Both the position numbers and the translations under genes were made by a program. The notes below the pieces were generated by a model. It had not been told where the DNA came from. It was given only the letters and a program-made list of their open reading frames with translations, and did no database searches. From Betaproteobacteria bacterium (GTDB lineage: Bacteria; Pseudomonadota; Gammaproteobacteria; Burkholderiales; Burkholderiaceae_C), in NCBI GenBank assembly GCA_016868355.1, contig VGHB01000011.1:24298-88297 (forward strand): 64,000 nt of DNA. The letters are read 5' to 3'. Positions 56,469 to 64,000 of the stretch are shown piece after piece; positions within the stretch are counted from its first letter, which is position 1; each line of letters opens with the position of its first letter.

Positions 56469-58091
56469 ATGAGTGCAGTACTCGACCACTACGGCCACGC
56501 GGGCCATGACGATCATGCGCACGATCACCCCCATGGCTGGCGTCGCTGGGTTTTTGCCACCAACCACAAGGACATCGGCACGCTGTACCTGCTGTTCAGT
56601 TTCACGATGCTGATGATCGGAGGCCTGCTGGCCTTGTTCATCCGCCTGGAACTGTTCCAGCCGGGGCTGCAGTACTTCAACCCAGAACTGTTCAACCAGT
56701 TCACCACCATGCACGGCCTGATCATGGTATTCGGCGCCATCATGCCGGCCTTCGTGGGCTTTGCGAACTGGATGATCCCGCTGCAGATTGGTGCAGCCGA
56801 CATGGCCTTTGCGCGGATGAACAACTTCAGCTTTTGGCTGATGATCCCCGCTGGCCTGATGCTGGCGGGCAGCTTCTTCATGCCCGGTGGCGCACCCGCA
56901 GCCGGCTGGACGCTGTATGCGCCGCTGACGCTACAGATGGGCCCGTCGATGGATGCCGGCATCTTCGCCCTGCACATCCTGGGCGCTTCGTCGATCATGG
57001 GTTCGATCAACATCATCGTGACCATCCTGAACATGCGCGCACCGGGCATGACGCTCATGAAGATGCCGCTGTTCGCCTGGACCTGGCTGATCACCGCCTT
57101 CTTGCTGATCGCGGTCATGCCCGTGCTGGCCGGCGCCATCACCATGACGCTGACCGATCGCCACTTCGGCACCAGCTTCTTCAACCCCGCCGGCGGCGGT
57201 GACCCGGTGATGTACCAGCATATCTTCTGGTTCTTCGGCCACCCCGAGGTGTACATCATGATCCTGCCGGCCTTTGGCATCGTGAGCGCCATCATCCCGG
57301 CCTTCTCCCGCAAGAAGCTTTTTGGCTACACCTCCATGGTGTATGCCACGGCCTCGATTGCCATCTTGTCCTTCATCGTCTGGGCGCACCACATGTTCAC
57401 CACTGGCATGCCGGTGACGGGGCAGCTGTTCTTTATGTACGCCACGATGCTGATCGCGGTGCCCACCGGCGTGAAGGTGTTCAACTGGATCGCCACCATG
57501 TGGAAGGGCTCGATGACCTTTGAGACCCCGATGCTGTGGGCCGTGGGCTTCCTCTTCGTGTTCACCATGGGTGGCTTCACAGGCTTGATCCTGGCCATGG
57601 CCCCCATCGACATCCAGCTGCAAGACAGCTACTACGTGGTGGCGCACTTTCACTATGTGCTGGTGGCCGGCTCGCTGTTCTCCATGTTTGCCGGCGTGTA
57701 CTACTGGGCGCCCAAGTGGACCGGGAGGATGTACAACGAAACCCGCGGCAAGATTCACTTTTGGGGCTCGTTGATCTTCTTCAATATCACCTTCTTCCCC
57801 ATGCACTTCCTGGGTCTGGCCGGCATGCCCCGCCGTTACGCCGACTACCCGATGCAGTTCGCCGACTTCAACTCGATTGCCTCGGTAGGTGCGCTGGGCT
57901 TTGGCCTCATGCAGGTGTATTTCTTCGTCTTGGTCATGCTGCCCATGATGATGGGCAAGGGTGAGAAGGCCGCGCAGAAGCCCTGGGAAGCCGCTGAAGG
58001 CCTGGAGTGGGAAGTGCCCTCACCGGCCCCCTTCCACACCTTCGAAACGCCGCCCAAGCTGGACGCCACCGCCACGCGGGTGATCGGCTGA
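56469..58091 (+). CDS. ctaD: Cytochrome c oxidase subunit I
   Basis: A 540-residue, twelve-helix subunit that holds heme a and the heme a3-CuB centre. [32 protein letters not shown] with the CuB histidine and cross-linked tyrosine, and [10 protein letters not shown] with the heme ligands are present. The charged N-terminus is His-rich. It follows coxB by 29 bp and belongs to the same operon. Confidence 0.98.
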   Translation: MSAVLDHYGHAGHDDHAHDHPHGWRRWVFATNHKDIGTLYLLFSFTMLMIGGLLALFIRLELFQPGLQYFNPELFNQFTTMHGLIMVFGAIMPAFVGFANWMIPLQIGAADMAFARMNNFSFWLMIPAGLMLAGSFFMPGGAPAAGWTLYAPLTLQMGPSMDAGIFALHILGASSIMGSINIIVTILNMRAPGMTLMKMPLFAWTWLITAFLLIAVMPVLAGAITMTLTDRHFGTSFFNPAGGGDPVMYQHIFWFFGHPEVYIMILPAFGIVSAIIPAFSRKKLFGYTSMVYATASIAILSFIVWAHHMFTTGMPVTGQLFFMYATMLIAVPTGVKVFNWIATMWKGSMTFETPMLWAVGFLFVFTMGGFTGLILAMAPIDIQLQDSYYVVAHFHYVLVAGSLFSMFAGVYYWAPKWTGRMYNETRGKIHFWGSLIFFNITFFPMHFLGLAGMPRRYADYPMQFADFNSIASVGALGFGLMQVYFFVLVMLPMMMGKGEKAAQKPWEAAEGLEWEVPSPAPFHTFETPPKLDATATRVIG

Positions 58092-58132
58092 AGGCCGGTA
58101 CGGGCAGCGGACAACACCAAAGGCGCCCCAGC

Positions 58133-58246
58133 ATGCTGAGCGATGAGCAAAAGCGCGCCAACCGGCGGCTGGGGCTGATCTTGGCCACCGTTGTCCTGGC
58201 TTTCGCCATCGGGTTTGCGGTGAAGATCACGCTCCTGGGCCGCTAA
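58133..58246 (+). CDS. Cytochrome oxidase small assembly protein
   Basis: A 37-residue single-helix membrane protein (MLSDEQKRANRRLGLIL, then a hydrophobic run ending KITLLGR). Its size, sequence style and place between ctaD and ctaG match the small assembly protein often annotated in betaproteobacterial oxidase loci. Confidence 0.8.
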   Translation: MLSDEQKRANRRLGLILATVVLAFAIGFAVKITLLGR

Positions 58247-58294
58247 GGCCAACTTGAACGCCAACCAACACCGGGGCGCCCAGCGCCCACAGCC

Positions 58295-58930
58295 ATGAAC
58301 CACGAGCCCACAGCATCCAAAGCCCTGCGCCAGGACAACCGACGCATGGTGGGCAAGCTTGTGGTCATCGCTGGCTTGATGTTCGGCTTTGGCTATGCGC
58401 TGGTGCCCATTTACCGGGCTGTGTGTGACGCCTTGGGCATTAATGTGCTGTCGGTTTCTGAGCGCGTGGGTTCGGGCCAGTCCACCCCCGATCAGGCGGC
58501 CCAATTGCTGGCCAATACCCAGGTCGACCGTTCACGCCTGATCACGGTTGAATTCGACGCCAATGCGCGCGGCCCCTGGGACTTCAAGCCGGCGCAGCGA
58601 TCGATGCAGGTGCATCCGGGTGAGCTGACCACGGTCATGTACGAGTTCCGCAATGTGCAGGACCGCATGATGGCTGCGCAAGCCATTCCGAGCTATGCCC
58701 CCATGCAGGCCTCGCCGCACTTCAACAAGCTCGAATGCTTCTGCTTTAACGAATACACCCTGGCGCCCGGTGAACGGCGCAGCTGGCCGGTGGCCTTTGT
58801 CATCGACCCCAAGTTGCCCAAGGACGTCACCACCATTACGCTGTCCTACACTTTCTTTGAAGTCAAGGGCAAGGGCGTGAAGGCTGCAGCCGTGCAGGCC
58901 GGCCCGGCGCAGCCCGGTGCGGGTTCCTGA
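58295..58930 (+). CDS. ctaG: Cytochrome c oxidase assembly protein CtaG (Cox11)
   Basis: A 211-residue copper chaperone that delivers CuB to subunit I. One N-terminal membrane helix (about 20-42) with VPIYRAVCDALGIN, then a periplasmic Ig-like domain with the copper-binding KLECFCFNEYTL and LSYTFFEV near the end, as in Cox11. The last residues are Ala/Gly-rich. It overlaps the start of the DUF2970 relic. Confidence 0.95.
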   Translation: MNHEPTASKALRQDNRRMVGKLVVIAGLMFGFGYALVPIYRAVCDALGINVLSVSERVGSGQSTPDQAAQLLANTQVDRSRLITVEFDANARGPWDFKPAQRSMQVHPGELTTVMYEFRNVQDRMMAAQAIPSYAPMQASPHFNKLECFCFNEYTLAPGERRSWPVAFVIDPKLPKDVTTITLSYTFFEVKGKGVKAAAVQAGPAQPGAGS

Positions 58931-59080
58931 TGGTGAAGCACGCCATGAACACGCCCCGTGACGGCCAAGACCTGCAGCCTGCGGTGGCCCCCGCAGGCCT
59001 GCTGGCCGCAGCCCTGTTGGTGCTGGGCGTGTAAGTGGCTGGTGCACTGGGTCGTCGGCAGCGGCATGGCGCAAGTTTGA
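58930..59080 (+). pseudogene. Frameshifted and shortened DUF2970 gene
   Basis: An ORF of 34 codons starts on the A of the ctaG stop (TGATG) and ends at 59034 after LLAAALLVLGV. Skipping one base (t59032) continues into KWLVHWVVGSG..., ending at 59080. The joined peptide resembles the C-terminal membrane helix of DUF2970 proteins, which stand exactly here, between ctaG and coxC, in related oxidase loci. The N-terminal half of the domain is missing, so the gene looks decayed. A sequencing error could explain the frameshift but not the missing front part. Confidence 0.6.
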
Positions 59081-59103
59081 TTTTGGTATGAGGAGATAAC
59101 AGG

Positions 59104-59982
59104 ATGTCCGCAGCCACGCAGGGCGCAACACCGCACTACTTCGTTCCCGGGCCTTCGCGGCATCCAGTGATGGCCGCCATTGGCCTGTTCTTCGTCATTT
59201 TGGGCGCGGGCCAGTGGGTCAACGGAGCCGGCTGGGGCATGTACTCCTTGCTGTTTGGCCTGGTCTGGTGGGCTGTGGTGCTCAAGCAATGGTTTACCGA
59301 AGCCATCCGTGAAAGTGAAGGTGGCCTGTATGGTGAGCGCATCGACATCTCCTTCCGCTGGAGCATGAGCTGGTTCATCTTCAGCGAAGTCATGTTCTTC
59401 GCGGCCTTTTTCAGCGCCTTGTACTGGGCGCGGGTTCATTCGGTGCCCATGCTGGGCAACCTCGAGCATCAATTGCTGTGGCCCGACTTCAAGGCCATTT
59501 GGCCCAGCGCTGGTGGCGTCACCGCTTCGCCGGGCGGCATCACCGAGCCCTTTGCCACCATTGGCCCGTGGCCGCTGCCCACCATCAACACGGCGCTGCT
59601 GCTGACCTCAGGCGCCACCCTGACCGTGGCCCACCATGCCTTGATTGCCGGCAACCGCAGCAAGACCATCGTGTGGATGTGGATCACAGTGCTGCTGGGT
59701 GCGGTTTTCTTAGGAGTGCAGGGCTATGAATACGCCCACGCCTATCGCGATCTGAACCTCAAGTTGAGCTCGGGTATCTTCGGTTCCACTTTCTTCATGC
59801 TCACCGGCTTTCACGGTTTTCACGTGTTCGTGGGCATGTTGATGCTGCTGTTCATCACCGTGCGCCTGCAAAAAGGCCACTTCACCAAAGATCGCCACTT
59901 CGGCTTCGAAGGCGCCGCCTGGTACTGGCACTTCGTGGACGTGGTGTGGCTGGGGCTGTACTTCCTCGTTTACTGGCTTTAA
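59104..59982 (+). CDS. coxC: Cytochrome c oxidase subunit III
   Basis: A 292-residue, seven-helix subunit that stabilises the oxidase and its proton uptake. HYFVPGPSRHPVMA at the N-terminus, WSMSWFIFSEVMFFAAFFSALYW-like helix 3, TGFHGFHVFVGM and WYWHFVDVVWLGLYF at the C-terminus are diagnostic. The ATG has gaggag upstream. A hairpin at 60051-60072 follows. Confidence 0.96.
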   Translation: MSAATQGATPHYFVPGPSRHPVMAAIGLFFVILGAGQWVNGAGWGMYSLLFGLVWWAVVLKQWFTEAIRESEGGLYGERIDISFRWSMSWFIFSEVMFFAAFFSALYWARVHSVPMLGNLEHQLLWPDFKAIWPSAGGVTASPGGITEPFATIGPWPLPTINTALLLTSGATLTVAHHALIAGNRSKTIVWMWITVLLGAVFLGVQGYEYAHAYRDLNLKLSSGIFGSTFFMLTGFHGFHVFVGMLMLLFITVRLQKGHFTKDRHFGFEGAAWYWHFVDVVWLGLYFLVYWL

Positions 59983-60050
59983 GCCTATGGCGGGGCAGGG
60001 CGGCTTTGGCCTCATTGTTCCGGCGCTGCGGCGAAGAAGCCAGGAGAGCA

Positions 60051-60072
60051 AAGGGCGCCCTCGGGCGCCCTT
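60051..60072. terminator. Two-way hairpin after coxC
   Basis: aagggcgcc (60051-60059) and ggcgccctt (60064-60072) form a perfect 9-bp GC-rich stem with a 4-nt loop between convergent coxC and the twin-TM gene. T content after it is modest on both strands. Confidence 0.6.
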
Positions 60073-60103
60073 ATGTTTGTGCGCTATTGGCTCATAGGGC
60101 CAC

Positions 60104-60325
60104 TCAGCGATTGACCGGCAGGCCAGAGGGCTGCACCCAGCCCATCCAGTAGGAAAACAGCACAAACAGAAACAAGGCGATCGACAAGCCCACCCGCAGG
60201 GCCAGGGCGCGGGCCATCCTGTTGTTCTGTCCATCCCCCCCTCGGGACTTTTTCAGCATGAAAACCCCGGCGCTGGCCAAAGCGGCGATGATGCCCACCA
60301 GGGCCAAGGCAATCAGCAGTTTCAT
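60104..60325 (-). CDS. Twin transmembrane protein (DUF2909 family)
   Basis: A 73-residue protein with two membrane helices: MKLLIALALVGIIAALASAG at the start and a second one (VGLSIALFLFVLFSYWMGWV) at the end, joined by a basic loop (MLKKSRGGDGQNNRMARAL). It matches the twin-TM proteins common between coxC and surf1 in betaproteobacteria. Its function is unknown; the place suggests a role with the oxidase. It is divergent from surf1. Confidence 0.85.
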   Translation of the reverse strand: MKLLIALALVGIIAALASAGVFMLKKSRGGDGQNNRMARALALRVGLSIALFLFVLFSYWMGWVQPSGLPVNR

Positions 60326-60377
60326 GACTTCATTGTCACACCAGGTGCAAGGCGGCGCTGCTGCCCGACTAAAGCGC

Positions 60378-61133
60378 ATGCTGCGGCGCCTGCTGTTGCC
60401 AGTGGCGGCAGCGGGCACGGCGGCGCTCACGGCGGGGCTGGGCCTGTGGCAACTCGACCGCGCCGCGCAGAAGGATGCGCTGCACGCCTCGATTCAGGCC
60501 CGCGCGCAAGAACTCCCGCTCTTGGCAGGCCAGCTGCACAGCCTGGACCAGGTGCACCGGCTGGTGCAGTTGCAGGGGCAGTGGCTGGCCCACAGCACCG
60601 TATTCCTGGAAAACCGCCCCATGGGTGGGCGTGCAGGCTTTTTCGTGCTGACGGCGCTGCAGTTGCCCGATGGCCGCACGGTGCTGGTCCAGCGCGGCTG
60701 GCAAGCCCGCGACCTGCGCGACCGCACCTTGACGCAACCGGTGCCCACACCGGCCGATGTGTCAGTGCGGCTGCGCGCCCGGGTGGCCCCGCCGCCATCG
60801 CGGTTGATGGACTTTGAGGGCGGCGAAGAGGGACTGCTTAGGCAAAATGTTGAATTAAACGCGTATGCGGCTGAGTTCCGCTTGCCGGCGCTGTTGCCCA
60901 TCAGCCTTCAGCAGTTGGACCCGGCGCAGGTATGCACCCGCGAAGCCTGCAGCGAGGTGTTGGACGACGGCCTCAAGCGCGACTGGACGGTGGTCGGGTC
61001 GAGCGCTGACAAGAACCGCGGCTATGCGGTGCAGTGGTTCTCGCTGAGCGCCTTGGTGATGGGCCTTTTCATCTGGTTCCAGTGGCTGCGGCCGTGGCGG
61101 CAACGCCGCGCGCAGCAGCGCCCTACAGTTTAA
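60378..61133 (+). CDS. surf1: SURF1-family oxidase assembly protein
   Basis: A 251-residue inner-membrane protein with two helices (about 6-26 and 222-240) and a large periplasmic loop. AGLGLWQLDRAAQKDAL, ENRPMGGRAGFFVLTAL, VLVQRGW and KNRGYAVQWFSLS are SURF1 hallmarks; the family helps insert heme a. The ATG at 60378 is chosen; 60324 would add 18 residues and overlap the divergent gene. Confidence 0.92.
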   Translation: MLRRLLLPVAAAGTAALTAGLGLWQLDRAAQKDALHASIQARAQELPLLAGQLHSLDQVHRLVQLQGQWLAHSTVFLENRPMGGRAGFFVLTALQLPDGRTVLVQRGWQARDLRDRTLTQPVPTPADVSVRLRARVAPPPSRLMDFEGGEEGLLRQNVELNAYAAEFRLPALLPISLQQLDPAQVCTREACSEVLDDGLKRDWTVVGSSADKNRGYAVQWFSLSALVMGLFIWFQWLRPWRQRRAQQRPTV

Positions 61134-61164
61134 TTCGATCGACGTTCTCCAGGAGCCCAGCGCC

Positions 61165-61884
61165 TTGCCCCAACAACCCTATACGGCACCTATGCAGCAG
61201 CCCCATGAACCGGTGGGCCTAACGGTGCATTCTCTGCCCGAGGTGTTGATGGACGACAGCCAGCGCACGCGCATCGGCCGCTGGAAGCTGCTGCTGGTGC
61301 TGCTTGTGTGCGCGTCCCCGGTGATTGCCTCTTACTTCACCTACTTCGTGGTGCGCCCTGAGGGCCGAACCAACTACGCCACGCTGATCACGCCCCGCCT
61401 CGGTGCCTCGCATGAGTGGCCGAGCTTTCCGATGAAGGACTTGGGGGGCCAAGTCGTGGAGGCGCGCTCGCTGCGCGGGCAATGGATCTTGGTGGTGGTC
61501 GCACCTTCGGCTTGCGAGCAGGCCTGCGAAGAACGCTTGTTTATGCAGCGACAGCTGCGGGAGATGACCGGCCGTGAACGCGACCGTCTGGACAAGGTGT
61601 GGCTGGTCACCGACGAGGGGCCCATCAGGCCTGAGTTGGCGCAGGCCCTGCTGGCCACCCCGGGCATGAGCATCCTACGTGCCGAGCGCAGCGCCATCGC
61701 CGCATGGCTGCAGCCCGAAGCCAGCGCGGCCCTGGAAGACCACCTCTATGTGGTTGACCCGATGGGCGAGTGGATGATGCGCGCCCCCGCCCAGGCCGAC
61801 CCCAACAAGTTCAAGAAAGACCTTGACCGCCTGCTCAAGGCATCGAAGTTCTGGGATACCCCAGGCCGCGGAGAGGGCCGATGA
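61165..61884 (+). CDS. Membrane-anchored SCO/thioredoxin-like protein in the oxidase locus
   Basis: A 239-residue protein. One membrane helix (about 42-62, LLLVLLVCASPVIASYFTYF) anchors a periplasmic thioredoxin-like domain. Two cysteines, C117 and C121 (SACEQACEERL), keep the SCO Cys-x3-Cys spacing but lack its proline; a histidine in DHLYVVDPMGEW may be the third copper ligand. It probably acts in copper delivery or redox upkeep of CuA. Start at TTG 61165 (aggag upstream) or ATG 61192. Overlaps ctaA by 4 nt. Confidence 0.7.
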   Translation: MPQQPYTAPMQQPHEPVGLTVHSLPEVLMDDSQRTRIGRWKLLLVLLVCASPVIASYFTYFVVRPEGRTNYATLITPRLGASHEWPSFPMKDLGGQVVEARSLRGQWILVVVAPSACEQACEERLFMQRQLREMTGRERDRLDKVWLVTDEGPIRPELAQALLATPGMSILRAERSAIAAWLQPEASAALEDHLYVVDPMGEWMMRAPAQADPNKFKKDLDRLLKASKFWDTPGRGEGR

Positions 61885-63032
61885 CCGAGGCAACCCCGCT
61901 GTGGAATCTGGCGCCTATCGCGCGCCTGGCGATTTTGGGGCTGCTGTTGGCCAGCGCACCCCTGGCCTGGGTGTGGCTGCGCCACCGCAACGGGCATCCC
62001 GTAAGACGTTTGCGAGCACTTACCCTTGTCACGCTCTTCCTCACATTTGACCTGGTGCTCTTCGGCGCTTTCACCCGGCTCACCGACTCGGGCCTGGGAT
62101 GCCCCGATTGGCCGGGCTGCTATGGCAGCCTCAGCCCGGTGGGCGCGGCAAGCCACATTTCGGCAGCTGAGCTGCAAATGCCCGATGGCCCGGTCACCAC
62201 CCAGAAGGCGTGGATCGAAATGATCCACCGCTACCTGGCCACGGCCGTTGGGGTGTTGATTCTGGTGATGACGGCCACCGCGTGGGCTTTGCGCCGCAGC
62301 GTGCCCGTATCCCCTTGGTGGCCCACCGCCACCTTGGTGTGGGTGTGCCTGCAGGGGCTGTTCGGCGCACTGACCGTGACGATGAAGCTTTACCCAGCCA
62401 TCGTCACCTTGCACCTGATGGGCGGCCTGGGGCTTTTGGTGTTGTTGGCCTTGCAGGCCGAGGGCTACCGGCAACGCAGCGGGCAGACCCAGGCGGGCTT
62501 CTTCGACGCCGGCACACACTCGGCGCGCTGGCGGGCTGCCCTGATGGTGTTGGCCCTGCTCAGTGGATTGCAGATTGCGCTGGGGGGCTGGGTGAGCACC
62601 AACTACGCCGTCTTGGCCTGCACCGACTTCCCCACCTGCCACGGCCAGTGGTGGCCCATCATGGATTTCGCCGAGGGCTTTGCGCTGCGCCGGCACCTGG
62701 GCCTCAATGCCCAGGGCGGCACCTTGGAAATGGACGCCCTGACCGCCATCCACTACACGCACCGGCTGATGGCCTACGTGGTGCTGGTCGCTTTGCTGGG
62801 GATGGCCTTGGTCTTGTGGCGCCACGCGCCGCAAAAGGCTGCTGCAAGCCGGTGGGCGCTGTTTCTGGCGGGTGTGGCCGTGTGGCAAGCGGCCACCGGG
62901 GTTTCGAATGTGGTGCTGGGCTGGCCCCTGCTGGCTGCGGTGTCGCACACCGGCGGCGCTGCGGTGCTGGTCGTGGGCTTGGCCACCCTTTGGATGCGCG
63001 CGCGTTCCGTAGAACCGCGCCGCGAGCTGTAG
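61881..63032 (+). CDS. ctaA: Heme A synthase (COX15/CtaA)
   Basis: A 383-residue, eight-helix enzyme that converts heme O to heme [51 protein letters not shown] and [10 protein letters not shown] carry the heme-ligand histidines and the conserved cysteine pairs of COX15. It is followed 5 bp later by ctaB, giving the two-step heme A pathway. Confidence 0.95.
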   Translation: MTEATPLWNLAPIARLAILGLLLASAPLAWVWLRHRNGHPVRRLRALTLVTLFLTFDLVLFGAFTRLTDSGLGCPDWPGCYGSLSPVGAASHISAAELQMPDGPVTTQKAWIEMIHRYLATAVGVLILVMTATAWALRRSVPVSPWWPTATLVWVCLQGLFGALTVTMKLYPAIVTLHLMGGLGLLVLLALQAEGYRQRSGQTQAGFFDAGTHSARWRAALMVLALLSGLQIALGGWVSTNYAVLACTDFPTCHGQWWPIMDFAEGFALRRHLGLNAQGGTLEMDALTAIHYTHRLMAYVVLVALLGMALVLWRHAPQKAAASRWALFLAGVAVWQAATGVSNVVLGWPLLAAVSHTGGAAVLVVGLATLWMRARSVEPRREL

Positions 63033-63037
63033 CCGCG

Positions 63038-63991
63038 ATGTCCGCTGCCCCTGAATCCATGGCTGCTGTGCCCCTGGTCCCGCCAAGCCCCAAGGCTTCG
63101 CGGGTGCGACAGTACTACGCGCTGACCAAGCCACGCGTGGTGCAGCTCATCGTCTTTTGCGCGCTCATCGGCATGTTGCTGGCGGTACCCGGTTGGCCCT
63201 CGGCGGCCGAATGGGGACGTGTGCTCTTGGCCAGCGCCGGCATCTGGCTGGTGGCCGCCGCCGCCGCAGCCTTCAATTGCCTGGTGGAGCAGCACATCGA
63301 CCGCCGCATGACCCGCACGGCATGGCGGCCCACGGCCAAGGGCGAACTCAGCAACATCGAGTCGCTGGTGTTTTCGGCGCTTCTGTGCGGCATCGGGTGT
63401 GTGCTGTTGTACTCGGCTGTGAACCCCTTGACCATGTGGCTCACCCTGGCCACCTTTGTGGGCTATGCGATCGTCTACACCGTGGTGCTCAAACCCTTGA
63501 CGCCACAAAACATCGTCATCGGTGGCGCATCGGGCGCCATGCCGCCGCTGTTGGGCTGGACCGCCATGACCGGCGAAGTCGGGGCCTTTGGCGTGCTGAT
63601 GGTGATGATCATTTTCTTGTGGACACCGCCACACTTTTGGGCCCTGGCGCTGTACCGTACCGAAGACTATGCACGGGCGGGCTTGCCGATGCTGCCGGTC
63701 ACGCATGGCAGTGAGTTCACGCGGCTGCAGATTTTCTTGTACACCCTGGTGCTGCTGGCTTCCACCCTGTTGCCTGTGCTGTTTGGCTTCAGTGGTGGGC
63801 TGTACCTGTTGGCCGCGCTGTACCTGGGGCTGCACTTCATCTGGCTGGCCTGGAAGCTGATGCGCGGCTACAGCGACGGCTTGGCGCGCCGCACCTTCCG
63901 CTTTTCCATTTGGCACCTGTCGCTGCTGTTTGCCGCGCTGATGTTGGACCACTATCTGCGGCCGTGGTTGCCGCGTTTTGGGGGGCTGTGA
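63038..63991 (+). CDS. ctaB: Protoheme IX farnesyltransferase (heme O synthase)
   Basis: A 317-residue UbiA-family membrane prenyltransferase that makes heme O from heme [21 protein letters not shown] at the N-terminus, [21 protein letters not shown] with the Asp-rich substrate site, and [15 protein letters not shown] are diagnostic. The ATG at 63038 gives the usual length; the open frame upstream is a shadow of ctaA. The stop overlaps the next start (TGATG). Confidence 0.96.
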   Translation: MSAAPESMAAVPLVPPSPKASRVRQYYALTKPRVVQLIVFCALIGMLLAVPGWPSAAEWGRVLLASAGIWLVAAAAAAFNCLVEQHIDRRMTRTAWRPTAKGELSNIESLVFSALLCGIGCVLLYSAVNPLTMWLTLATFVGYAIVYTVVLKPLTPQNIVIGGASGAMPPLLGWTAMTGEVGAFGVLMVMIIFLWTPPHFWALALYRTEDYARAGLPMLPVTHGSEFTRLQIFLYTLVLLASTLLPVLFGFSGGLYLLAALYLGLHFIWLAWKLMRGYSDGLARRTFRFSIWHLSLLFAALMLDHYLRPWLPRFGGL

Positions 63992-64000
63992 TGGGCATGA
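63991..64000 (+). CDS. Start of a further gene, cut by the window end
   Basis: ATG at 63991 overlaps the ctaB stop as TGATG, with three codons visible (M-G-M). In related loci a SCO1-type copper protein gene follows here; that identity is inference from context only. Confidence 0.3.

Noticed and set aside
56525..57806. Long reverse-strand frames opposite ctaD
   Set aside because: The forward frame is an unmistakable oxidase subunit I; the reverse products have no recognisable features.
62210..63037. Open frame upstream of ctaB extending it to 593 codons
   Set aside because: It runs out of frame through ctaA; the heme O synthase begins at 63038 with the usual length.

Overview
The window is a stretch of ordinary chromosome from a high-GC betaproteobacterium. 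The gene families and their order point to Burkholderiales, most likely Comamonadaceae. The clues are a fused MurE-MurF inside the dcw cluster, a lysine/alanine-repeat histone-like protein ending in a WPFPTG tail, the pair dusB-fis, a caa3-type oxidase with its small assembly proteins, and a two-ATP-cone NrdA next to NrdB. The genus cannot be fixed from sequence reading alone. I see no phage, insertion sequence, CRISPR array, tRNA or rRNA. The only non-coding RNA gene recognised is rnpB.

Layout. 1-5500: the end of a CcsA/YpjD-like membrane protein, a PP0621-type small protein, then nrdA-nrdB (class Ia ribonucleotide reductase) behind a promoter carrying two NrdR boxes 32 bp apart. 5700-6800: a histone H1-like protein with a clear terminator, convergent with an HNH endonuclease. 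6950-14510: a TetR regulator and a beta-oxidation operon (acyl-CoA dehydrogenase, DUF2147 protein, FadN-type bifunctional enzyme, thiolase, enoyl-CoA hydratase). 14585-17900: a YciA-like thioesterase (minus), an Atm1-type ABC exporter and a LysR regulator. 17946-21200: a complete glutamate/aspartate-type ABC importer. 21220-24250: pyrC, rnpB and a Bcr/CflA-type exporter.

24400-43300 is the division and cell-wall (dcw) cluster: mraZ, rsmH, ftsL, ftsI, murE-murF fusion, mraY, murD, ftsW, a 37-codon ORF, murG, murC, ddlB, ftsQ, ftsA, ftsZ, then lpxC. Most junctions are 4-nt ATGA or 1-nt TGATG overlaps, so translation is probably coupled along most of the cluster. An AT-rich block with a sigma70-like promoter and four GTG repeats at exact 10-bp spacing (an MraZ operator) precedes mraZ.

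43305-46873 (minus): ruvC, purH, fis, dusB. 46941-54563: mixed housekeeping genes (YqaA-type membrane protein, M32 carboxypeptidase, gpmA, rhodanese, grxC, secB, gpsA, trmL, comF, BioC-like methyltransferase). 54687-64000: a DUF2244 protein and the aa3/caa3 cytochrome c oxidase locus with its assembly factors (coxB, ctaD, small assembly protein, ctaG, a decayed DUF2970 gene, coxC, a twin-TM protein, surf1, a SCO-like protein, ctaA, ctaB).

I found no convincing new multi-gene system. The items most worth a second look are small: the 37-codon ORF that bridges ftsW and murG, long hairpins between nrdA and nrdB and between ftsZ and lpxC, a frameshifted DUF2970 relic, a six-copy 9-bp GATC repeat beside rnpB, an exporter whose start codon lies 10 nt past the rnpB 3' end, and an atypical SCO-like protein in the oxidase locus.
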